A stretch of 64,000 bases of DNA from Nelumbo lutea (taxonomy: Eukaryota; Streptophyta; Magnoliopsida; Proteales; Nelumbonaceae), in NCBI GenBank assembly GCA_022828595.1, contig JAKGHH010000002.1, forward strand, positions 45,416,222 through 45,480,221. The letters run 5' to 3'. The notes below the pieces were generated by a model that saw nothing but the letters and a program-made list of their open reading frames with translations, was not told where the DNA came from and searched no databases. Position numbers and translations under genes: made by a program. Of the stretch, positions 44,677-55,516 are shown piece by piece; positions within the stretch are counted from its first letter, which is position 1; every line of letters begins with the position of its first letter.

Positions 44677-45472
44677 TGATGTAGCACAATCCGGTCACTC
44701 CTATCTGGCGCTCGCGTGGCTCCTAAGATGTACCTGAAACAAGAGGAAGGAGGAAGAACTCTCGGGGGGTTTCCCGGCGGGAACGCTCCGATGCTTAAGT
44801 TAGTGTTGTGTACAAGAAGCAAAGAGAGAACGAAGGCTAAGAGTGTAGGTTACGCTAGTGATTTCAAATATTGTTAGTCTGCCATAGCCACTACAGGCAG
44901 GGCTAAGGTGGCACACGCGGGGCCGTCGTGCAGGATACGTGTCTGTCAGGTGTGGGATGCCTTCCTAAAGGTGGCAGAAGCGGCAAGGGGACATGCCTGC
45001 AATTCACATGTTTGTCAAGTACGGCGGTGGGGCAGGAAGCCCTCCTATGGTATACCGAGTTGTTCTCCTGCGAATCGCCCTGAGCTGGGTCGTCCCTTAA
45101 GTGACGGGCTGCCTGTAGCCGGTTATGCCGAGCTAGCTGACTCGAGGTCTTTGTGCCTTGGGGTGTCCAAAGAAGAATCGGTGTGTTCTTGCTTGGGAGT
45201 GGCCCGAGGTCCATTGGGAGGAGCTCGGGTCTCAAAAGGGGTCAGGGTGCCCCGAACTCGGGACCCCCAGAAGTCCCTTGACCCCAGGGAGGAGGTGCGG
45301 GCAAGGCAGCTTTCGGCGAGTAGTTTACCTGCCGAGTTGCCATGCTGAACTCAGTGGGACTTCCCCACCGAGCTGTTCTCTTGTACGTTGTGCGGTCATG
45401 CTGAGTCACTGTTTGAGCTAGGTCACGCCTACGTGTACCTGAGCTATGAGGTCGGGCCATCACCCTCCATCA
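44677..45472 (-). repeat. 3' LTR of copy C (796 bp)
   Basis: Ends are TGATG...CATCA. It lacks about 85 bp present in the 5' LTR (54690-54780, including the CTTACAAGGAA/TATA-like region), so a deletion occurred after insertion. Confidence 0.93.
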
Positions 45473-45473
45473 A

Positions 45474-45490
45474 TTGCCCCCCACTCCCTG
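45474..45490 (-). promoter_or_regulatory. Polypurine tract of copy C
   Basis: On the - strand AGGGAGTGGGGGGCAAT directly precedes the 3' LTR, as in copy B. Confidence 0.85.
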
Positions 45491-45724
45491 CGTTGGCGGC
45501 GGTGACCCAGCGCAGGGAGGTTATGACGCGCCGGGTGGATTTGGTGTCGGTGTTTGTGCTGCGTCGTCGTGCATTCCGTCCAGTTATGCCAGTCTAGCGC
45601 CTGGCTCGACCAAAAAGAAATTCGGGTCACGTTCGGGTTACACGCGGACTTCACACGACTTGGACTTCGTGGATGTCAAAAATGCGCTAAATCGTTTTGG
45701 CCTCAAAGAACCCGCAGTTGCGGC

Positions 45725-45733
45725 CATAAATAG
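45725..45733 (+). promoter_or_regulatory. TATA box of the copy C antisense gene
   Basis: CATAAATAGGGG stands about 190 bp upstream of the lost start codon. The matching position in B and A also has a TATA. The downstream leader (about 45760-45917) is C/T-rich like that of copy B. Confidence 0.65.
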
Positions 45734-45916
45734 GGGTCCCTTGGCCATTTTCTTCACCATAAAGCCTTCATCGTTAGTGTTTGAGCTCGCGCCAGGGGTT
45801 TCTTAGCTCGGGTCCTCCAGTTCGTTCTGTTCTTCTAGTCCGGTTGCATTTCTTTGGTGAGTCCTCCGGAACTTCCTTTTCCCTTCTAGTTCGCTTCTTT
45901 CTGTTAGTCCAGTCTG

Positions 45917-47998
45917 TCATCTAGTGTAGACAATCTCATCAACGAGCCCGAGGTAGGTACCTCAGCTCAGGATGTCCCCTCTACTACCCAGCCATCCGAA
46001 GTACGGATGGCTTCGGGTCATCTGGCGTCTACCTCCCACCGAGGTCGGGAACCAGATCAGTTCGGGCCTTCCATAATGACCTCGGAGAGGCTTCAGGACC
46101 TCATACAGAGGTTTTGCCTCCCTAGCGAGTACTCATATAGTCTTCCCACCGGCAACTTCCCATGGGAGCACGGTCCCAACGAGATCGTGATCTTCAGGGA
46201 GCAATTGATAGCCGGGCTCAGACTTCCACTTCACCCTTTAATCGTTGAGGTGTTGGTACACTTTAACATTACCCTGGACCAACTCCACCCGAACTCCATA
46301 CGGAATGTGGTGGGGTCCATTTCTCTTTGTTTTGACCGTTCCCTTTCCATAGATTTAGATGTTCTTAGTACGATCTTGGCTATAAAGAAGAGCGCTTCGG
46401 GCGCTCTCCCCGGGCATAGGCGGTCTTACTACCTGTCCCCCCGCCCAGGTTTTAAACTCATGCACAAGCTCCCGAGCAAAGTCCCAACTTGGAAGCGGGA
46501 CTACTTCGTAGTCCGAAGCAGCACGGGGTGGCCCTTCCCCCCCGATTGGAGGATAGCCATTCAAGACCCTGGTGTCATTCTGGACGGGAAGACCAAGAAG
46601 GAGCTCCAGTCACTAGCTAAGCTCGGGTTGCATTATAAAGACTTCACTTCTGAGGAGAAGCTCGTTCGAGCGAGCTTGAGTCTGGGTAGGTTTTTCCCAC
46701 TTTGGCTTTTTTGCTCATATATTTGCTTCAAGTTACTGATGTGGTATTTCACCGCAGGTCCTACGGAGGCGGAAAAGATAGACAACCAGAAACTCTTCCA
46801 CCAGATGAAGAGGAAGAAACGCGTGGTAAAGAAGGCGTGCATTGGGTCCCCGCTAGCACCAGTCGAGCCTCGACTTCCGCAGACCTTTGCCTCGGTGCCC
46901 GAGGTGGCAGTTGTGCCCGTTGTAGACTTGGAAGAGGGGGTTGTGCCCAAGGGGCCTGAGGTGACGATGGAACCTGTCGTTAAGCCCGCCGAGCCCGTTG
47001 CTAAGCCTACCCGACTTGCCAGGGAAAGCGTCATCGAGGCTAGCGCCGCTACTACCGGGGCTCATCCTGCTGAAGATGTCGTCGAGACCTCTGAGAGCTC
47101 CACTCACGATGTGAAGATGACGGCTTCCAGCTCGGAGGGTCAGGGGAGCCAATCCGTCCTGAACCCCAAGTGCAGCCTGAAGAAGAGTATGCTTGCTGCA
47201 TACCCGGGGGAGGTCAACGAGTGAGCCGAACTCACTCCATGGTCAGCTCGGCGCCCGAGCTGCCACTCATACTATGGTGGTGAGTTTCTCTTCTTTTTCT
47301 CTTTTTCCTTTTTTTTTGTTGACTAGTTTCCCTTTCGCATGTGAACACTGCCATTCGCGCCTTGACCCTCCAATCATACAGGCACCTGAGGCGGGCTCTA
47401 GAAGCTAAGAAGTCGTCTCGCACAACCCATACTGAGTTGAGGGCAGCCCATTGTCAGGTTCACCGCCTGGAGAGTGACGCCTCGGCTCAAAAGAGCTTCA
47501 TCGAGATGTTAATGGCAGAGAAGGGGGAGCTGGCCCGAGACAAGGACAAGTTGAGGGCTTGAGGTGAGCAACCTCAAGGCTAAGCGGGATGCCTTGAAGC
47601 ACGAGGTGCAAGGCCTCAAGGATGCAAAGGGGAAGCTGGAGCATGAAGTGAGGTACCTCCAGGAGGACATAAGGGAGAAGACTGCAATCATCGAAGGTGC
47701 TCTTGAGGAGGCCAAGACCCAAGCCATCATTGACTACGTCAACTCTTTGAGATTCGACGATGTGATGACGGAGGCCTACCATAAGGGCTTCAAGCTCAGT
47801 CGGTGGCTGATTAGGCACCTCTACCCCGAGCTAGACACGAGCGCCATCACTACTTCACGGATTACTGGCGACATTGTGCATCAGTCAAAAGACGACCCCG
47901 ATTCCGAGGATGAAGGTTCGGAAGATGGAGCAGAGGACGCCGGTCCAGCCACTGTCCCCGAGGGGGTCCCTGATAGAGGTGACCAGTTCCCGAAGTAG
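45917..47998 (+). pseudogene. Antisense spliced gene of copy C (PF04195-like plus coiled coil)
   Basis: A 2-nt deletion turned the start TCATGTCTAG (as in B) into TCATCTAG at 45918. The next in-frame ATG is 46007. The PF04195-like domain is intact: GNFPWEHGPNEIVIFREQL, LRLPLHPLIVEVLVHFN, LHPNSIRNVVGSISLCF, YYLSPRPGFKLMHKLPSK, DYFVVRSSTGWPFPPDW. Intron 1 (46686-46757, GTAGGT...CGCAG) is 72 bp with no stop, so the frame reads through. A TGA (47222-47224) replaces a Trp codon. Intron 2 starts GTGAGT at 47280, but its acceptor AG is AT (47339-47340). Exon 3 (47341-47998) is coiled coil, frameshifted near 47562, then DYVNSLRFDDVMTEAYHKGF, LSRWLIRHLYPELDTSAIT. AATGAAA, a possible poly(A) signal, follows at about 48108. 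Confidence 0.82.
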
Positions 47999-48115
47999 TT
48001 TGCTCCTTATATTTGTAACTTAATCTTTTCCCTTTTTGAACTGTGAATGTACCATCCTGAGCCTTCGAGCTCAGGTAAAAACTCTTGTACCTGAACTCTC
48101 TTTTTAATGAAATAT

Positions 48116-48597
48116 AGTTTCTTTCGAGTATCTCTGAGTGCAAAAATACTTCTAAGTGTGAGCGGACTCCAAGCTGGTCAATTTAATGTATAGGTTACCC
48201 GAGCTGTCAAGCTACCGAGTTGGCGGTAAGGGTGACTGAGTGAAGTTGTGTTACTTCGGGTTGCGCAGGTTACCTCGGACTATCAGGTTACCGAGTTGAG
48301 TAAGAGCAGCAAGGGTATAAACACCGTAGGGTTCATACTCGAGCTGTCTTTCCCTTAAGGGTTAGAGATAACCAGGTTTTTGTCAGTTTGTTATGCCGAA
48401 GTGGCAGCTTAAGAAGGGACTCGTAGTCTGTTCTTAGGTTTTAACCAGGCCAAAGTGGCGACTGGGGTCTTCTTGTGGCCCTTAGGCTTAGAGAGGGACC
48501 CGTAGTCCGCTCCTAGATTTCACCCAGGCCAAAGTGGCAGTGGGTTACTCGATTATGGCCCTTAGGCTTGGAGAGTGGCTCGTGGCCTACTCGATTC
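48116..48597. repeat. Spacer with tandem repeat between convergent genes, copy C
   Basis: Two adjoining units of about 75-79 bp (48448-48526 and 48527-48598) each contain AGGCCAAAGTGGC and GGCCCTTAGGCTT. Further partial units lie at about 48390-48447. The complement (AAGCCTAAGGGCC) is the unit seen in the spacer of copy A. Confidence 0.7.
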
Positions 48598-49740
48598 TTA
48601 CAAATAATATTGTCTTAGGTTGACAATATTCCATGCTCGAGGTATTTGTTTCCCTTCGAGGGTCTCGAACTCGTATGTTCCTTCCCCGAGCACTCGTTTC
48701 ACTCGGTAAGGACCTTCCTAGTTGGACCCGAGCTTGCTAGCGCCAGGCTCAGGTACCATAACTTTACGAAGGACCAGGTCGTCAACGCGGAGATTCCGCT
48801 TCTTGACCATGGCATTATAGTACCGAGCTACTCTCTGCTGGTAGGTTGCGTTCCTAATGTACGCGAGGTCCCTTGCTTCGTCAAGTAGATCGAGGTTGGT
48901 ACATAGCTCATCTTCATTTGTCTGATCACTGTATTCTTCTAGTCGTAGCGTAGGTACTTCGATCTCTGCGGGGATCACTGCTTCGGTGCCGTAGGTGAAA
49001 TTGAAGGGTGTTTCTCCCATGGCGGTCTTCTCCGTGGTCCAGTAGGCCCACAGAACACTGGGTAGTTCATCTGCCCACAATTCTTTAGCTCGGTCCAACC
49101 GTGTCTTTAGTCCGCGGAGGATGGCTCTGTTCATGACTTATGCCTAACCGTTTGCTTGAGGGTGCGCGACTGAAGTAAATTTCTATTGGATTCCCATGTC
49201 TCGGCACCAGTCTTGAAATTTAATGTCCTCGAACTGCTTGCCATTGTCGGAGATCAATACCCAAGGTAATCTGAAGTGGCACATGATGTTCTTCCAAAAG
49301 AAGTTTTGAACATTTCGGGTTGTGATCGTCACGAGGGGTTCGGCTTCTACCCACTTGGTAAAATAGTCCACTACTACTACTAAGAACTTCCTTCCACCCA
49401 TTGTTGGTGGTGAATATTGGCATGTCTCTGGCATTTGTCACATTTTCTTATGAGCTCGATAGCATCTACCTTCATTGTTGGCCAATAGTACCCTTGTCGA
49501 AGTGCCTTTTGGGCGAGGGCTCTACCCCCAAAGTGCCCACCGCACAGACCCTCATGGATGTCGCAAAGTACGAGCTTTGCTTCGGTAGGTCGCAAGCAGC
49601 GCAAGTAGGGGAGCGTGTAAGATCTCCAATATAGTTGTTCGTCTATCATGACATATTTGACTACCTGGCACTGCACCCTTCTAGCTGCATTGCGGTCTGC
49701 AGGGAGGGTCCCGTGTAGTAAGAAGCTCGCGAGCGGGTCA
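48598..49740 (-). pseudogene. Integrase of copy C
   Basis: The zinc region is intact: DIHEGLCGGHFGGRAL and RKCDKCQRHANIHH. The core has LISDNGKQFEDIKFQDW. The catalytic Glu region lies at about 49140, where NGQAE is degraded (TVRHKS-like) next to NRAILRGLKTRLDRAKEL. The C-terminal half reads LPSVLWAYWTTEKTAMGETP, GTEAVIPAEIEVPTLRLEEY, then YYNAMVKKRNLRVDDLVLRK. The stop is TAA (48598-48600). It is broken into at least three frames. Confidence 0.87.
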
Positions 49741-50240
49741 ATCCAGCTCGACTCTGCTTGAACGACAGGAGTGACCTCCTCTGCCCCCCCCCCCCCCGAG
49801 AATGCTAGGCCAAGGCAAGTCCTCTATGTACACAGTTCTCACGGTGATGTCGTTGGTGCTGGCTAACCTGGACAGGGCGTCGGCCTTGGCGTTCTCTGAC
49901 CTACAGATTTGTCTAATAAAGTGTGACTGGAAGTTGAGCAGGGCCTCTCTGACTTTGGCTAATAGGCGATCATGGTTGGCTCACGAGCTTTGTACTCGTC
50001 GGTGACCTGGTTGACCACAAGCTAGGAGTCGTTGCAGATAACGATGTGCTTGGCTTTTACTTCTCTAGCTAGAGCTAGTCCAGCTATCAACGCCTCATTT
50101 TCTGCTTCATTGTTGGATGCCTCGAACTCGAAGCATAGCGCGTACTCCAGTTTTATGTCACTTGGGCCGTGCAGAACTATTCCGGCATCGCTGCCCTGTT
50201 GGTTCGAGGAGTCATCTACGTGAAGGATCCAGGGCTCCTC
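49741..50240 (-). pseudogene. Second RNase H domain of copy C, eroded
   Basis: Recognisable blocks in - strand translation: LHVDDSSNQQGSD, ALCFEFEASNNEAENEAL, REVKAKHIVICNDS and SENAKADALSRLAST. The first motif is VDDSS rather than VDGSS, and a TAG follows NDS. A run of 14 C (49784-49797) lies in the linker to integrase and probably marks a slippage event. Confidence 0.75.
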
Positions 50241-51703
50241 ATCTCAGCTCGCGGTTGGCCGAGCTAGGAGAGGTGTCACACTAACTACTACTTCACGGGG
50301 TTCGGACTGGACCGATCCGGGAGCTTCAGGCTCACCCGAGGTGGGAGCCTCGCGTTCAACCGGACTGGGAACTTCAGAGCTGAATGTGCATTCGGCTATG
50401 AAATCTACTAAGGCTTGAGCCTTAATGGAAGTTCGCGACTTGTACTGGAGGTCATACTCGTTGAGCTCAATGGCCCACTTCGTCAACCGACCAGAGACCT
50501 TAGGCTTAAGCAAGACTTGCCTTAGAGGTTTGTCGGTAAGGACGATAACAGTATAAGCTTGGAAGTATGGGTGGAGCTTCCGAGCTGCAAGTATCAATGC
50601 ATATGCTAGCTTCTCCATCTCTGGGTATCTCATTTCTGCTCCCTACAATACTTTACTAACATAATAGATGGGTCATTGGACCCAATCTACTTCTTTTATT
50701 AGTACCGAACTGACCACTTTGTCGCTCGCCGAGAGGTACAGTTCTAAAACATCACCCTCCTCGGGCCAGGTTAAGATCGGCACACTAGCGAGGTAATTCT
50801 TGAGCTCATCAAATGCGAGCTGACAGTCTCGGGTCCACTCGAACCCTTTGCTCTTGATTGCCTTAAAGAACGGCAGACAACGGTCCGCCAATTTGGACAT
50901 GAAGCGGCTCAGGGCGGCTATGCAGCCATTCAACCTCTGAACCTCCTTCAACTTACGGGATGATCTCATGTCTAAGATGGCCTCAACCTTATCCGGGTTG
51001 GCTTCAATGCCGCGTCGGTTAACGATGTACCCCAGGAATTTACCTGAGGTCACACCGAACACACACTTGTTCGGATTTAATCTCTTGTTAAACTTATGCA
51101 AAATTTCAAAAACAGAATGCAAGTCTTGTGTTAATTCATGTGAGAATTGAGTTTTGACGACCATGTCGTCTACATAGCATTCTACTTTTCTGCCGATTAA
51201 CGGCGCAAACAATTTATTTACAAGCCTTTGAAAAGTTGCCCCTACTTTTTTAACCCGAAGGGCATAACCTTGTAACAGTATAGGTCGAACTCCGTGATGA
51301 AGGCAGTCTTTTCTTCATCCTCTAGGACCATCTTGATCTGGTTATAGCCTGAATAGGCATCCAAAAAACTTATCAACTCATGCCCTGAGGTCGCGTCCAC
51401 CAAATGGTCGATTCTGGGGAGCGGGAAGCAATATTTCGGGCAAGCCCGTTTCAGGTCGGTGTAGTCGACGCACATGCGCCACTTGCCGTTGGACTTCTTT
51501 ACCAGGACAGGGTTGGCTACCCAGCTCGGGTAGTGGACTTCTCTTATGAAGTCCGCTGCGAGGAGCTTCTCGACTTCCTCGTCGATCACTTTCCATCGTT
51601 CCGTGGCTAGGTTGCGTTTCTTCTGCCTAATGGGCCTAACTACAGGATCAATGTTCAGCTTGTGAGTTATGAGTTTGGGGTCTATACCGAGCATTTCTAC
51701 CAT
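50241..51703 (-). pseudogene. Reverse transcriptase and RNase H of copy C, YVDD intact
   Basis: RT starts MVEMLGIDPKLITHKLN and runs through KWRMCVDYTDLKRACPKY, FLDAYSGYNQIKM and FDLYCYKVMPFGLKK. A TAG then replaces the Asn-Ala of LKNAGATFQR. The next frame has MFAPLIGRKVECYVDDMV with both catalytic Asp, then VFGVTSGKFLGYIVNRRG. RNase H follows (50690-50244) with RYPEMEKLAYALILAARK and RQVLLKPKVSGRLTKWAIEL. Confidence 0.88.
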
Positions 51704-51850
51704 GGACCATCCAAAAATATCTAAATTTTGAAATAAAAAACTTACCAGTTCGGATCGTAGGGGCTCCTGGACGGAAGCGCCGATCTGAAGCGTCCGAGCT
51801 GGGTCTGTTGTTGAGGTTGGGACCGCGACTGTTTCTTCCGTGGGCGCAGC

Positions 51851-52500
51851 TCACTCTTCACCTTGCTTCGTGGGTCGTTCCAGTTCGAGGTCATCGGTCA
51901 CCTTGGTTTTCCCCTTTAGGGCGGAAACGTAGCACTTGCGAGACTCGAGATGGTCGCCCCGTGCTACTCCCACACTGAAATTTGTTGGGAACTTCATAGC
52001 CAAGTGGTAAGTGGAGACCACCGCCCGTAGGACATGGGTGATCGCTCGGCCTATTATGGCATTGTAGGGAGAGGGGGTCGCTACCACCAGTAAGTTGTGT
52101 TCGAATCTGACCACACAAGGTCATGTGCCGATCTCTACAGGTACTGTTATTTTCCCAAGGGGGCGGACTTCCTCTCCGCTGAAGCCCACTAAAGGGGTGT
52201 CTGTAGGCCTCAGATCGCTTCTCTGCAAATGAATTTGGTCAAACGTAGCTTTGAAGAGGATGTCGGTTGAGCTGCCTGAGTCCACGAGTACGCGCCTGAC
52301 CTCGAAGTCATTGATTCTTAGCTTTATTACGAGTGCGTCATCATGGGGGTAGTGGACCCCTCGCGCATCATCTTCTATGAAGAAAATTGGATCTCCCGTC
52401 TTCGGCCGCTTTGGGGGGGTTCTGCTCTTCCCGGGTGGCCTCACGAACTGACGTCCGAGCTGCTGCTGAGGTGCAACCCGCAACGATCGAACCTCCCACT
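51851..52500 (-). pseudogene. Aspartic protease region of copy C, DSG intact
   Basis: The block RRVLVDSGSSTDILFKATF carries the catalytic Asp. It is followed by RPTDTPLVGFSGEEVRPLG and, after a TGA near 52117, PYNAIIGRAITHVLRAVV. The Asp loss in copy B is therefore a private mutation. Confidence 0.85.
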
Positions 52501-54411
52501 ATCATGTGGATGGTCCCCCGAACTGGCCTTTCCTCCGGAGGCTGCCTCTATGGTTGTTCGGCCGACCTGCTGCTGGACTTGGGAGCATCTTTACCATGCT
52601 TTCCTTGCTGACCTGTTCTATTGCTATTGTTATTATTATTATTATTTTGTACAAAGTTTCTCAAATATACGCAATGGATGAGCTCCTCTATCTCATCGCG
52701 GAGGTTTTTACAACTCTCGGTATTGTGACCGTGGTCTTTGTGAAAACTACAATACAAACTCTTATTTCTTTCATTGGGATTCCCCCTCAGACGTGGTAGC
52801 CACTTCACGTATGGGGCGTCCTTGATCGCCATCAAGATTTCGGCCCTTTTCGCATTCAGTGGGGTGTAATCAGCTCGGTCTGGTGTAGGAGCTCGGAACA
52901 ATTGACCCGACTTTGCACCCCGAACTGTTTCCTTTTTTCTTCGGGTGTCCCCTTGACTAGAAGGCTCTCCTTCTCTCTTTCTTTTTTCGGGTGCACCTTC
53001 GCCCTTTTGGTTGATCTCCTCTTCAGTGGCTATGAACTTATCTGCAAGCTTTAGAAACTCGATTATGGTCGCAGGTTGGTTGACGACCATGTGCCACTTG
53101 AACTCTTTGTGCATCATGTCCTTATTGGCTGTAGCAAGGCGTACGGCGGGGTCCAGGCGCGGTATCTACATACAAGCGTCGTTGAACCGCTTAATATAGC
53201 TCCGGATGGACTCTCCATCTATTTGTGCTACGTTGAAGATGCTTTCTTCAGTTCGCGGGCAGCGTTTGCTGGTGACAAAGTGGGACGTGAAAGCTTGTGC
53301 GAACTGCGCCCAACTTCTTATTGACCCGAGCGCCAAGTTTCGGTACCATGTGCGGGCTGATCCCCTAAAAGTATTGGAAAAGGCCACGCACATGCACGAC
53401 TCGCTGGCTCGCACTAGGTGCATCTGTGACTGAAAGGCGTGTACATGACCATTCAAGTCGAAGACCTGTCATACTTATCAAGAGGGGGGAGCTTGAAATC
53501 CTTGGGCATCGGACTGCCAGGAGTTCAGAAGACTGGGGGGACAAAATCGAGAGGAGGGGAGCTTTGGCTTTGGCTGAGCCTACCTCTTCTTTGCCCATGA
53601 GCTCGGGCAAATCGCGGGTGACAGATCGGAGAGCTCGGCGATGGCGTCTCTGCTTCTTGTTAGGCTCGGCGTTCGTGCTGCTTACCTTCGCGCTATCTAG
53701 AATGGTTTGCATCGGGAGTAGCCCGGTCTGCTGGTGATGGCTACGGACAGAAGGATCCTGCTTGGAATATGTTGCCAGGATCTCGAACCGGTTTTCAAGG
53801 ATCGGGGTTCCAAACTTCGACTGTCGAGGCGACGTAAACCTGCCAAGCCGGGGTCCTCCCGACCTGTCCGCTCGCGACAAGATCGGGGTAGCCGGTCTAT
53901 CCTGTCTGCCGTGCGGGGAGGCTTGGTTTTTTGGGAGATTTTGGGGGACCTCTCCTCGGCCTGAGTGCTCGCTCTGGCGGTGAGATTTGGCTTACTGCGG
54001 AGCTAGACGGTGAGGCAAGAGCTAAGGCTGCTAAAGCTAAGGTTGGGGCAGCTGGGGGAACTGCTGCTGATACTGTCGCTGGGAGACCTGGTGCAGTACG
54101 TGCTGTTGATAGAGTTGAAGTTGTTGGAACTGTTGCATTTGAGCCTGCATGGCCCTCATGCACTGCACCAGGTCCTCCAGCTGGTTCGGGCTGACCGCTG
54201 GGGGCACGACCGAAGGCTCGGTGAACGTCGTTTCGACTGTAGCGGGGAGTGGGGCGATGACAGGTGCCATTGTGAGAGGCACGTTCAAGCTGGGGATTCC
54301 GTCCGCTGAGAGGGGGACGGTGAACTGTCCGATACAGACAGTAGGAAGCTGGGGTTGTTCCCTGGAGTTATCTATCTCCGTGCTTCGTCCGACGTTGCTA
54401 GAGGAAGCCAT
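52501..54411 (-). pseudogene. Gag of copy C
   Basis: It starts at ATG (complement 54409-54411): MASSSNVGRSTEIDNSREQP. The Gln-rich part is MRAMQAQMQQFQQLQLYQQ, followed by a stop near 54037. The core has HVHAFQSQMHLVRASESCM, RTWYRNLALGSIRSW and FTSHFVTSKRCPR. The C-terminal part has EEINQKGEGAPEKRKREGE, YCSFHKDHGHNTESCKN (zinc-knuckle-like) and an Asn homopolymer (positions about 52625-52650, AAT repeats). It is split into four or more frames. Confidence 0.85.
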
Positions 54412-54482
54412 GAGCGTTGGATTGTTTCAAGGAAAAAGAAGGAACTAAAAAAGTTTAGAGAGAAAGGCTTTTTGAAGTGATT

Positions 54483-54501
54483 CCCACAGACGGCACCAAA
54501 T
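54483..54501 (-). promoter_or_regulatory. Primer-binding site of copy C
   Basis: The - strand reads TTTGGTGCCGTCTGTGGGA directly after the 5' LTR, matching copy B at 15100 with few differences. Confidence 0.8.
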
Positions 54502-55364
54502 GATGTAGCACAATCCGAACACTCCTAACTGGCGCTCGCGTGGCTCCTAAGATGTACCTGAAACAAGAGGAAGGAGGAAGAACTCCCGAGGGGTTTTCCG
54601 ATGGGAGCGTCCGATGCTTAAGTTAGTGTTGTGTACAAGAAGCAAAGAGAGAACGAAGGCTAAGAGTGTAGGTTGCGCTAGTGATTTCAGATACCTTGTT
54701 CCTTGAGGGTAAGTTCCTTATAGCTGAATTTCATTGCTCCCGACCCTCTGACTTCTAACAGGGCAGGTATAACCGCCACTGTCGGTCTGCCATAGCCACT
54801 ACAGGCAGGGCTAAGGTGGCACGTGCAGGGCCGTCGTGCAGGATACGTGTCTGTCAGGTGTGGGACGCCTTCCTAAAGGTGGTAGAAGCGGTGAGGGGAC
54901 ATGCCTACAATTCACAGGTTTGTTAGGTACGGCGGTCGATCAGGAAGCTCTCCTATGGTATACCGAGCTGTTCTCCTGTGAATCGCCCTGAGCTGGGATG
55001 TCCCTTAAGTGGCGGGCTGCCTGCAGCCGGTTATACTGAACTAGCCGACCCGAGGTCTTTGTTCCTCGGGGCGTCCAAAGAAGAATCGGTGTGTTCTTGC
55101 TTGGGAGTGACACGAGGTCCATTGGGAGGAGCTCGGGTCTCAAAAGGGGTCAGGGTGTCCCAAACTCGGGACCCCGGGGAGGAGGTGCGGGCGAGGCGGC
55201 TTTCGACGAGTAGTTTACCTGCCGAGTTGTCGTGCTGAACTCGGTGGGACTTCCCCACCGAGTTGTGCTCTTGTCCGTTGTGCTGTCATGCTGAGTCACT
55301 ATTTGAGCTAGGTCACGCCTACGTGTAACTGAGCTACGAGGTCGGGCCAAATCACCCTCCATCA
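54502..55364 (-). repeat. 5' LTR of copy C (863 bp)
   Basis: On the - strand it begins TGATGGAGGGTGATTTGG, like copy B, and ends ACATCA. It is followed by GAACC (55365-55369). Confidence 0.94.
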
Positions 55365-55516
55365 GAACCCATCCCATCAGGGATTGGGGATGAAGGACAA
55401 ATTTTATCCCCAACGGGGATCAAAGACGGGGATGGAGGTTAATTTCATAATCAGAGTCGGGAACGGAGAATATGATCCCACCCCAAATCCACCCCGCTGC
55501 CATTCCCAATCCCACC

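Larger units (their letters stand above)
44677..55364 (-). mobile_element. Complete Tat-lineage Ty3/gypsy retrotransposon, copy C (10,688 bp)
   Basis: It is flanked by the perfect 5-bp duplication GAACC (44672-44676 and 55365-55369), with both LTRs, primer site and polypurine tract. The gene order is the same as copy B but on the - strand, so the antisense gene lies on the + strand. It is better preserved than B: protease DSG, RT YVDD and the integrase CxxC motif are all intact, although stops and frameshifts remain. By eye about 12 of the first 190 LTR bases differ between its two LTRs. Confidence 0.95.
44427..55508. mobile_element. hAT-like MITE split by element C
   Basis: The left end is TAGGGATGGCAA at 44427. 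The right end, complemented, is TGGGAATGGCAG ending at 55508. The flanks ATCTCACC (44419-44426) and ATCCCACC (55509-55516) are an 8-bp duplication with one mismatch. Both halves are rich in GGGGATGGGG / CCCCACCCC. Without element C it would be about 390 bp. It resembles the eroded element at 61886-62330. Confidence 0.7.

Noticed and set aside
44903..45663. Overlapping ORFs on both strands in the copy C 3' LTR region
   Set aside because: They arise from GC-rich LTR sequence, differ between the two LTRs of the element and match no known protein.
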